A stretch of DNA of 64,000 nucleotides from Enterovibrio calviensis DSM 14347. GTDB lineage: Bacteria; Pseudomonadota; Gammaproteobacteria; Enterobacterales; Vibrionaceae. The stretch spans positions 310,001 to 374,000 of the forward strand of contig NZ_JHZA01000007.1 of the NCBI RefSeq assembly GCF_000621165.1, given 5' to 3'. Below, in pieces: positions 35,558 through 42,834 of this stretch (positions are counted from its first letter, which is position 1; the number at the start of each line of letters is the position of its first letter). The notes under the pieces are model-generated. The model was not told the DNA's origin. It was given only the letters and a program-made list of their open reading frames with translations, and made no database searches. The position numbers and the translations under genes are program-made.

Positions 35558-36291
35558 GCACGGAATCGCTCAGTGGCTTGTATGTTGGCAGTGTTCGTCA
35601 TCGGCGCTTTACGCCCGTTGAGCATCGATTCACATACCCGATGTTCATGCCATTGATTGATTTAGACGAAGTGGAATCACTTGCGAAAAACGTGAGAGGG
35701 TTTTCACTGAGAAAGTGGGGCGTTGCCACGTTTCATCGTCCCGATTATCTGCAAGGTCGTACAGATACAAAACAAGCCGTCCAAGACAAGGTATTTGAAC
35801 TGACGGGAGAACGTCATAACGGGAAAGTGTTGGCGCTATGCCATTTGCGCTATTTCGGTGTGTATTTTAGCCCAGTCAATTTTTACTACCTGTATGACGA
35901 AGACGGTAACTGGCGATACATGCTTGCAGAAGTGAGCAATACGCCTTGGAATCAGCGTCACTATTACGCGATTCCAGCCGGTAAAAACTGGGAGAACGAT
36001 AAGGCTTTCCACGTTTCTCCCTTTAACCCTATTGAACAAAAGTACGTTTGGAAATTGCGTCCCTTGAACAAAACGGCGTTTATTCATCTTGAAACACACA
36101 GAGATGACCGCGAGTTCGATGCCACGCTAGCCATGACGAAGAAACCTTTTTCTTCCGCTGAGCTGACCAAACTTATTGTTAAAACGCCCGTGATGACCGT
36201 AAAAGTGGTTGCCTCTATCTATTGGCAAGCGTTGAAGCTTTGGATTAAAGGCGCGCCACTTTATAACCATCCCGCACAGGCAAAGGAGTGA
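35554..36291 (+). CDS. DUF1365 domain protein
   Basis: 245 residues. Family motifs: YVGSVRHRRFTPVEHRFTYP near the start, HLRYFGVYFSPVNFYYLYDE and KAFHVSPFNPIEQKY. Almost always next to the FAD oxidoreductase and CFA synthase, as here, but its reaction is unknown. The N-terminus starts without a signal peptide. The stop is 2 bases before the cfa start. Confidence 0.94.
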   Translation: MSTESLSGLYVGSVRHRRFTPVEHRFTYPMFMPLIDLDEVESLAKNVRGFSLRKWGVATFHRPDYLQGRTDTKQAVQDKVFELTGERHNGKVLALCHLRYFGVYFSPVNFYYLYDEDGNWRYMLAEVSNTPWNQRHYYAIPAGKNWENDKAFHVSPFNPIEQKYVWKLRPLNKTAFIHLETHRDDREFDATLAMTKKPFSSAELTKLIVKTPVMTVKVVASIYWQALKLWIKGAPLYNHPAQAKE

Positions 36292-36293
36292 CT

Positions 36294-37532
36294 ATGTATT
36301 CTAGTGAAATCGCCGCAACCGCATTGCCTATTACCCGCAAAGATACGTTTGCACGCAGCATGCTTTTAAAAACGTTCGGGCACATTGAAGGTGTCGCGTT
36401 AACCTTGGTGGATTACGACGGACAAACTCAACAACTTGGCGATATGAACGCCGAATTGCATGCTGAGATTATCGTTCGTCACCCTGGTTTTTATCACCGC
36501 GTGCTAAGCGGTGGCAGTATTGCTGCATCAGAAGCTTATGTTGATGGTTGGTGGGATTCGCCGGATCTGACCAATGTTATTCGCGCCGTGTGTCGAAACC
36601 TTCCTGCATTGGATCGTTTAGAAAGCAAAGTGGGATGGATCGCGACGATCGCTCAAAAAATTGCGCACTGGAAGAATCGAAATACCAAGGAAAACTCTCG
36701 CACTAACATTTCCGCCCATTACGATCTGGGTAATGACCTGTACGAGCGATTCCTTGATCAGGAAATGCTGTATTCCGCGGCTATCTACGAGAATGAAACC
36801 GATACGTTAGAAGCTGCGCAGTTCGAGAAAATGGACAGGCTTTGTCGACAGCTGAACCTCAAACCGACCGATCACCTTGTTGAGATTGGGACAGGTTGGG
36901 GCGGTATGGCAATACATGCTGCGAAGCACTATGGCTGTAAAGTCACGACGACCACGATTTCAAATGAACAATATGAGTGGGCGAAAAGTCGTGTCGAGCA
37001 AGAAGGGCTGTCTGACAGCATCACCTTACTTAAAAAAGATTATCGCGACCTTGAAGGGCAATACGACAAGCTCGTATCTATCGAGATGATAGAAGCCGTA
37101 GGCAAGGAATTCCTGACTACCTACATCAAAAAATGCCAGTCATTGCTCAAACCCGATGGTTTGATGGCCATTCAAGCCATTACCATTGCTGACCAGCGTT
37201 ACGACTACTACAGCAGCAATGTTGATTTCATTCAAAAGCACATTTTCCCCGGCGGTTTCCTGCCTTCTGTGAACGTGTTGCTTGATCACTTCACGCGCGA
37301 GAGTGACTTGGTGGTTCGTGACCTGAAAGACATTGGCTTGGATTATGCGCGTACCTTACAAGACTGGCACGAGCGCTTTAATGAGAAACAGGCCGAACTG
37401 GCAGAGCTTGGCTACGACGAACGTTTCTCTCGTCTGTGGCGCTATTACTTCTGTTATTGCGAAGGAGGGTTTCGCGAGAGAACCATCAGCACGGTGCAGT
37501 TGGTGCTAAGTCGTCCAGAGTGGCGTGATTAA
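36294..37532 (+). CDS. cfa: Cyclopropane-fatty-acyl-phospholipid synthase family protein
   Basis: 412 residues from the ATG at 36294 (AAGGAG 5 bases upstream; the GTG at 36288 lies inside that site). The N-terminal lipid-binding domain is followed by the SAM-dependent methyltransferase (about 120-410): NISAHYDLGNDLYERFLD, LVEIGTGWGGMAIHAA, TISNEQYEWAKSRV and SIEMIEAVGKEF, plus the FIQKHIFPGGFLP segment. It adds a methylene or methyl group across the double bond of unsaturated membrane lipids. In this context it could be a UfaM-like methylase making furan-acid precursors rather than a true cyclopropane synthase. Confidence 0.93.
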   Translation: MYSSEIAATALPITRKDTFARSMLLKTFGHIEGVALTLVDYDGQTQQLGDMNAELHAEIIVRHPGFYHRVLSGGSIAASEAYVDGWWDSPDLTNVIRAVCRNLPALDRLESKVGWIATIAQKIAHWKNRNTKENSRTNISAHYDLGNDLYERFLDQEMLYSAAIYENETDTLEAAQFEKMDRLCRQLNLKPTDHLVEIGTGWGGMAIHAAKHYGCKVTTTTISNEQYEWAKSRVEQEGLSDSITLLKKDYRDLEGQYDKLVSIEMIEAVGKEFLTTYIKKCQSLLKPDGLMAIQAITIADQRYDYYSSNVDFIQKHIFPGGFLPSVNVLLDHFTRESDLVVRDLKDIGLDYARTLQDWHERFNEKQAELAELGYDERFSRLWRYYFCYCEGGFRERTISTVQLVLSRPEWRD

Positions 37533-37613
37533 GTCTCTGTTTGCGGTTTTCGTATAACGCCGCAATGAGTTCACCACTTGTATCGTGACGTATTGAATGA
37601 TTAGGGGAAGGTA

Positions 37614-38132
37614 ATGCGTGTCATTTTAGTTTCACTGGCTTTCAATCTATTTTGGTTTGCAGCCGTGGTTGGGCAAAACAGCTTTCTTCCTTTTCTTGTC
37701 TTGGCGTTGATTGGCGCCATGTTTATTGATCGCGGTGTCATCATCGCGATTCCTCTCTTTGCGTTGATCGGTATCGCTGGCGATAGCGTATTGATGCATA
37801 ACCAAATCTTGAACTTTGACACCGCATTTCTGCCACTTTGGTTGTGTTTGCTGTGGGCGGGTTTCGGGGCATATGTTTGGTTACTTAAAGATTGGCTGTT
37901 GGATAAAAACCCGCTGTTGCTCATTGTCGCTGGTTCGCTCGGCGGCGCTGCTAGTTACCTTGCGGGAGAGCGCTTTGAGGCGGTGGCCTTTGGCTTAACG
38001 TATTGGACGAGCGCCGCGATTATTGCTGTCGCCTGGGCGGTTTACAGTATCGCGTTTTTATTCCTGCTTAAATTCTTTCATCTGAAGGGGAAAACATGGT
38101 GGCCTTCAAACACGGCAACAATCAAAAAATAG
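37614..38132 (+). CDS. DUF2878 membrane protein
   Basis: 172 residues with about five or six membrane helices and few charges. Starts MRVILVSLAFNLFWFAAVVG, and the WLLKDWLLDKNPLLLIVAGS segment is family-like. GGGGAAGGTA precedes the ATG. Function unknown; it is regularly encoded with CFA synthase operons. It overlaps the next gene by 37 bases, which supports membership in the operon. Confidence 0.9.
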   Translation: MRVILVSLAFNLFWFAAVVGQNSFLPFLVLALIGAMFIDRGVIIAIPLFALIGIAGDSVLMHNQILNFDTAFLPLWLCLLWAGFGAYVWLLKDWLLDKNPLLLIVAGSLGGAASYLAGERFEAVAFGLTYWTSAAIIAVAWAVYSIAFLFLLKFFHLKGKTWWPSNTATIKK

Positions 38133-38821
38133 CCTTTTCGTTTCTGTCGAGCGCGAATCTGAAGTACACCTTGTTTGGTGCATTGGCTGCAATGTCTTTT
38201 TCTGTCAACGCACTCATGACACCACAACCCAGCGTTAATAGTCCGACAAACGCTGTGGTGTCGACGGCGATATCGCCGATGACAGCTGAAGCAACTGAGG
38301 CATCTGAAGCAACTCAAGCAGTAACTAAAGGGACAGACCCTGCCTCATCGAGCGTCGCCTCGTTAGAAGATTGGGTATGGTGGAAGACGGTGGGATCCGC
38401 GACGCTGACTTGGGGATTTTGGAAAGTCTACGACAGTGAACTTCGTACACCTTCAGGCAAATTCGCTGACGATGACGCTTTACCTCTCGCTCTGGTCATC
38501 ACGTACAGCAGGGATATTGATGCGGATGACTTGCTCGATGCAACGGTAGAGCAATGGGAACACCTTGGGTTCAGCGCGACACAAATTGATGAATGGTTAC
38601 CGAAAATGAAAGGGGCGTGGCCTGACGTGAAAGAAGGCGATCGCCTTATCTATGTATTGAGCGACAAAGGCGGCCAATTTGTGTATCAGCCATTACAGGG
38701 AAAATTACAACCATTTGCCACGTTAGAAGATATGTCATTGGCACGCGCTTTTTCTGATATATGGCTTTCGCCTAAGACTGCGTATCCGTCACTTCGCTTG
38801 GCATTAATTGGGAGAAACTAA
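38096..38821 (+). CDS. Chalcone isomerase-like protein, exported
   Basis: 241 residues. N-terminal hydrophobic segment (about 22-40, ending SVNA) acts as signal peptide or anchor, followed by a Ser/Thr/Ala-rich low-complexity linker (about 42-85). The chalcone-isomerase-like domain (about 90-240) is recognised by LTWGFWKVYDSELRTPSGKF, LALVITYSRDIDADDLLDAT, EGDRLIYVL and AFSDIWLSPKTAYPSLR. The bacterial members are not known to make flavonoids; fatty-acid binding is a plausible role in this lipid operon. GGGGAA upstream gives the ribosome site. Confidence 0.88.
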   Translation: MVAFKHGNNQKIAFSFLSSANLKYTLFGALAAMSFSVNALMTPQPSVNSPTNAVVSTAISPMTAEATEASEATQAVTKGTDPASSSVASLEDWVWWKTVGSATLTWGFWKVYDSELRTPSGKFADDDALPLALVITYSRDIDADDLLDATVEQWEHLGFSATQIDEWLPKMKGAWPDVKEGDRLIYVLSDKGGQFVYQPLQGKLQPFATLEDMSLARAFSDIWLSPKTAYPSLRLALIGRN

Positions 38822-38823
38822 GC

Positions 38824-39351
38824 GTGAAAAAACTCATGACCATTGGGGTATTTTTTTTAGCCCTTGTTGGCTGTTCAAGCTCCATTGATGATTACAAAGC
38901 AACAACGCCTGCATTTAATCTGTTCGAGTACTTCGAGGGTGATGTAAAAGCATGGGGGATGGTTCAAGACTATACCGGAAAACAAACACGACGTTTTGAA
39001 GTCGATATTATCGGGACAGTTGAAGGTAACGTCATCACGCTGGATGAAGATTTCGTGTTTGATGATGGAGAGCTTCAAAACCGCGTATGGACCATTACTC
39101 GCCTAGAGGATGGCACTTACCAAGGCACTGCTGGCGATGTAGTGGGTATGGCGACAGGTAGCGAACAAGGCAACGCATTGAATTGGGTTTATGACCTGAG
39201 TGTTGAGGTGGGCGATAGCACCTATGTACTCACACTTGATGATTGGTTGTTCCGACAAGATGAGAAGCGCGCCTTTAATCTGACGTCCATGAAAAAGTTT
39301 GGCATTGAAGTCGGGAGACTTTCCATCTTCTTTGAAAAGCAGGACGACTAG
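38824..39351 (+). CDS. DUF3833 lipoprotein
   Basis: 175 residues from a GTG at 38824. A lipoprotein signal with lipobox LVGC (about 14-17) predicts a membrane-anchored periplasmic protein. Family motifs: FNLFEYFEGDVKAWGMVQDY, the WTITRLEDGTYQGTAGDVVG stretch and LDDWLFRQDEKRAFNLTSMK. Function unknown; last gene of the operon, 2 bases after its predecessor and before a terminator. Confidence 0.93.
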   Translation: MKKLMTIGVFFLALVGCSSSIDDYKATTPAFNLFEYFEGDVKAWGMVQDYTGKQTRRFEVDIIGTVEGNVITLDEDFVFDDGELQNRVWTITRLEDGTYQGTAGDVVGMATGSEQGNALNWVYDLSVEVGDSTYVLTLDDWLFRQDEKRAFNLTSMKKFGIEVGRLSIFFEKQDD

Positions 39352-39423
39352 AACAATCCTAGACATTGGTATCGATGCTTAACACCAAGATTAACGTCAA
39401 TGGCATCGTCAAATAAACCAAAC

Positions 39424-39453
39424 CAAAAAAGCAGGAATGATCCTGTTTTTTTG
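39424..39453. terminator. Bidirectional terminator ending the photolyase operon
   Basis: AAAAAAGCAGGA, loop ATGA, TCCTGTTTTTTT, between the convergent DUF3833 and YbjD-like genes. Confidence 0.9.
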
Positions 39454-39481
39454 CTTCTTATCTTTCGATGTTCGAATCTCT

Positions 39482-41113
39482 TTAACCTGATCCTCTCGCC
39501 ATGCTGATCACTCGTTGCAATGTCCAGCGCAGCAAGAGCGGAATGTCTTCATCCAAATGCTCCTCGGTATAGGCAATGATTGCAAGCGCGGCGTCAGGCT
39601 TTGCGTACTTCTTCAATGCTTTGGTAATGACCTTCTTCGGCGCAATATGGGTATTTCCTTCGATGTTTGCCATCTCTCGAAACAAAGGCTCGTAGCCGTG
39701 ATGAAAGAGATAGTGCTCGATATCACGATCAGGTAGCACGGTTAAGCGATGCTTTTCTTGGTCGCCATTAAGCATCTTACGGGCTGTATAAGCGTACTTT
39801 TGGCCGGCCATATCGCCGTCCGCAATGAGATGCCATTCGATGCCTAACACCTGCGCCAGTTTGACCAGCGGTTTGAGTCCACTCTGCGCGAATTCAATAA
39901 GCTGCACACCTTCAGCTGAGAGGTCATAGCCTTGTAACCTCGCCAGTTCGCTAAATAGCCAAACTTCCGTTTCCCCTTCAACCAATAGCCAACAACGCGC
40001 AAACAATGCGCTGGGGCGATGAAAGCGCACGTGAAAAGAAACGCGTCGCTCCTCGTCTTTGCTTAATCGGTCTTTAGGGACTTGAAACGCCTCAGTTTGC
40101 GTAGAACCTCGTTCCAGCCGACGGATGCTGGTGAGTGGGACTGCAGACAGTAAATCGCCACTGTTGGTAGTGATGATCTTTTGCATTGGCATTAAAGCAA
40201 TTAAACGCCAAGCTTGATTAAGTAAAGTGGGGTGAAGTCGGCTCTCAGGGTCTTCAAAAATAATAATGGGGCGAGCATTCGGTCGAAGCTGTTTAGGGCC
40301 TCTAGCACGCACAAAGGCACTGAGTAGTCCCATGAGAACTAACCGGCTTTGATTTGACGTATTACGTGCGACCAACTCTAGAGGGTGAATGTAGTTAGCC
40401 CGCATATTCAGGTGTCGCGCAGGCTCTATGTCAGCGGGGGAGCGATTGTGATTGTCGAAGGCAAAATAGTGATCAAGCAACGTGCGCATGGCTTTGATGC
40501 CACTGCGGACTTCTCCCTTGTTCACGTGGCCGGGGCGCTGTTGTAAACGTTTAACGGTATTCTCTAATCGCTTTTCTAGGCGAGTCTTACTGCCATTAAG
40601 CGCCAAATCTTGATCTCGTAATCGCCTTGCGTCTTGTACGCGAATAACAGGGTGAAGCTGAGCCAGCTGCAGCGCAAGATGCTCATGGTTAGCCACTTCG
40701 ATAATGCTGCCAGTTTCATCAAGGAAGTTTCGCGTAACGGTGATTTTCCCGTCATCGTGTATGGCGTTGATGTGATAGTCGAGCTGGCGCATTCCGTCAT
40801 CACTGGTTTTATTCCACACCTGACTAAATTGTCGATACCGCCGCGCCCGATGCTCACCGGAAAAGCTTTCCGTCCATCGCAGAATAATTTGAATTTGGTT
40901 GGTTTGCGCGTTGCCAAGCGTATGGTCGATATGGAAATCTGTACGCGTGAAGGTATAGGGTTGCCCCGATGAAGGTAACGAATGCGATAAGGCGTCAAGC
41001 AACGAGCTTTTACCCCATGCATTCTCACCAATGAGTACTGACACCTCATCAAGACTGAGCGAAAGGCGTCGGATACCGCGAAAACCAGATATTTCTATAC
41101 GATCTAACTTCAT
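39482..41113 (-). CDS. OLD-family ATP-dependent nuclease, YbjD-like (DUF2813)
   Basis: 543 residues from the ATG at 41113 (GAGG about 5 bases upstream; a GTG at 41119 overlaps it). The N-terminal ABC-type ATPase starts MKLDRIEISGFRGIRRLSLS with Walker A GENAWGKSS, and Walker B reads IIIFEDPESRLHP. The C-terminal TOPRIM nuclease domain starts LLVEGETEVWLF (catalytic Glu) and has LIADGDMAGQ (Asp pair). OLD relatives cut DNA and some act in phage defence; YbjD itself is a conserved Gammaproteobacterial gene of unknown role. Standalone. Confidence 0.88.
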   Translation of the reverse strand: MKLDRIEISGFRGIRRLSLSLDEVSVLIGENAWGKSSLLDALSHSLPSSGQPYTFTRTDFHIDHTLGNAQTNQIQIILRWTESFSGEHRARRYRQFSQVWNKTSDDGMRQLDYHINAIHDDGKITVTRNFLDETGSIIEVANHEHLALQLAQLHPVIRVQDARRLRDQDLALNGSKTRLEKRLENTVKRLQQRPGHVNKGEVRSGIKAMRTLLDHYFAFDNHNRSPADIEPARHLNMRANYIHPLELVARNTSNQSRLVLMGLLSAFVRARGPKQLRPNARPIIIFEDPESRLHPTLLNQAWRLIALMPMQKIITTNSGDLLSAVPLTSIRRLERGSTQTEAFQVPKDRLSKDEERRVSFHVRFHRPSALFARCWLLVEGETEVWLFSELARLQGYDLSAEGVQLIEFAQSGLKPLVKLAQVLGIEWHLIADGDMAGQKYAYTARKMLNGDQEKHRLTVLPDRDIEHYLFHHGYEPLFREMANIEGNTHIAPKKVITKALKKYAKPDAALAIIAYTEEHLDEDIPLLLRWTLQRVISMARGSG

Positions 41114-41256
41114 AGCCACCTCATTCTTAAGGTTAAGACAGATGAAGGCGCATTGACGATGTATTCATCACGAATTTGATGATTAGAAAGAAATTTCTGT
41201 TCTCTATCAAGTGATTGTGCCAGATTGAACCTCAGTGAATCGCTTATCAAATAGCG

Positions 41257-41316
41257 TATACCCAAGCGACTTGAAGAGTTTCGCAAAATCCTGAACATTC
41301 AGGTTTCTTGTGTATA
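41257..41316. repeat. Vibrio-type palindromic repeat, expanded copy
   Basis: TATACCCAAG ... CCTGAA / TTCAGG ... TTCTTGTGTATA, with an insertion of about 15 bases in the left arm and a changed right arm. It lies between the divergent YbjD-like and LysR genes. Confidence 0.65.
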
Positions 41317-41435
41317 AAGAACAGTTAAACCTATTTGTCGGGTCTTCTACTGTTAAGGTACACAAACGTGTAGCGGTTTGAGCATGCTCAACACATAAAA
41401 TTGGACGTGATTACATAAAAGGAACGATTATCACC

Positions 41436-42326
41436 ATGTTATCTTTCGAAGCGTTGCAGATACTTGATGCGATTGACCGTAAAGGGAGTTTTGCAGCCGC
41501 TGCCGATTCTCTTAATCGGGCCCCTTCGTCATTGAGCTATCAGGTTCAAAAACTAGAACAAGATTTAGATTTGGTGATCTTCGATCGTTCGGGGCATAAA
41601 GCGTCATTTACCGATGCGGGTAAACTGCTTCTTGAGCGCGGCCGAATTCTCATGAATGCCGCTGATGAAATGGTGGCTGATGCTAAATCTCTTGCCCACG
41701 GTTGGGAGTTAGACGTCACTATCGCGTTTGATGGATTACTCACTGCGAGACCGTTTTTCCCGCTGGTGGATCAAATGGGACGCGAATCTAATACTCGCGT
41801 TCGCCTTCAAGAGGAAATTTTGGCTGGCGCTTGGGAAGCTCTGAGTGAAGACCGCGCAGACATTCTGATCAGCCCTAAGCCTCAGTCTGTGCCATTGGAT
41901 GTCAAGATGACGGAGTTGGGGGTGTCTGATGGTTACTGGGTTGCCTCGCCCGATCACCCGATCCATGGTCATGCTCGTCCTTATGATGTAGAAACTCGCC
42001 GTTTATATCGCAGTATCTCGGTCGCAGATACCGCAAGAAGCGCCAAAGCTGTCACTTTCAATATATTGGATGAGCAACCTAGGCTGACCGTTAGCTCCAT
42101 GACTGAAAAATACCACGCCATTCTTGACGGATATGGCATTGGCACCATGCCTTCATGGTGGATTGAAGATGACATTGCTAATGGGCGCTTGAAAGTGATT
42201 GAAGGCAGCGAGGCCTACCAACTGTATTGGGTGATGGCGTGGAAACGCAATCGTATGGGCAATGCGAAAAGCTGGCTGATCAGACATTTGCCTAAAGTAC
42301 TAAAAATGATTCAACCTGTTTCCTAA
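41436..42326 (+). CDS. LysR family transcriptional regulator
   Basis: 296 residues. The N-terminal winged helix (about 1-65) has FEALQILDAIDRKGSFAAAA and SSLSYQVQKLEQDL; a C-terminal periplasmic-binding-like effector domain follows (about 90-290). It resembles the YhaJ-type subgroup. The regulated gene is uncertain: no divergent metabolic gene is nearby, and the Dabb gene 50 bases downstream is the only close partner. Weak ribosome site AAAGGA. Confidence 0.93.
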   Translation: MLSFEALQILDAIDRKGSFAAAADSLNRAPSSLSYQVQKLEQDLDLVIFDRSGHKASFTDAGKLLLERGRILMNAADEMVADAKSLAHGWELDVTIAFDGLLTARPFFPLVDQMGRESNTRVRLQEEILAGAWEALSEDRADILISPKPQSVPLDVKMTELGVSDGYWVASPDHPIHGHARPYDVETRRLYRSISVADTARSAKAVTFNILDEQPRLTVSSMTEKYHAILDGYGIGTMPSWWIEDDIANGRLKVIEGSEAYQLYWVMAWKRNRMGNAKSWLIRHLPKVLKMIQPVS

Positions 42327-42376
42327 CAAAACGTAGATTAGACTGATTGGATATCTATTGTTAATTGGGACGCACC

Positions 42377-42697
42377 ATGATTAGACACATACTGCTAGTG
42401 AAGTTTAAACCGGAATCGAATGAAGCCGATTTTGGCGAGATACGAGAAGAGTTCAAATCGATGACCGAGCGCGTTGAAGGTGTTGTCGCAGTTGAATGGG
42501 GTGAGAATGACAGCCCTGAAGGAAAGCACCAAGGTTTCACGCACATTATCTTTATGACGCTAAAAGATGAAGCGGCGCGTCAGCGATACTTGGTTGACCC
42601 TGAACATGATGCCTTAAAAGAAGTCTTTGGCCCTCATATTGAAGATATCATTGTGGTTGATTATACCCTCGTGCAGGACAACCAAGAGACAGGGTGA
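42377..42697 (+). CDS. Dabb domain protein (stress-responsive alpha/beta barrel)
   Basis: 106 residues from the ATG at 42377 (a TTG at 42365 is less likely). The dimeric alpha-beta-barrel motif is visible: MIRHILLVKFKPE, EWGENDSPEGKHQGFTHII, RYLVDPEHDALKEVFGPHIE. Function unknown; relatives act in stress or as cyclases/oxygenases. Followed by a good terminator. Confidence 0.92.
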   Translation: MIRHILLVKFKPESNEADFGEIREEFKSMTERVEGVVAVEWGENDSPEGKHQGFTHIIFMTLKDEAARQRYLVDPEHDALKEVFGPHIEDIIVVDYTLVQDNQETG

Positions 42698-42763
42698 TCG
42701 CCGCTCGCGATTGTTCTGTAGAAAATGACATTTGATAACTTGTGTCTATCAAAAGATGAATAG

Positions 42764-42795
42764 AAAAAGAGGCCTAACATTGGCCTCTTTTTTTG
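42764..42795. terminator. Bidirectional terminator
   Basis: AAAAAGAGGCC, loop, GGCCTCTTTTTTT between the convergent Dabb and patZ genes. Confidence 0.92.
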
Positions 42796-42834
42796 TGATT
42801 ATAACTCGCTTAAAACGCGAAAAATGCAATCACG

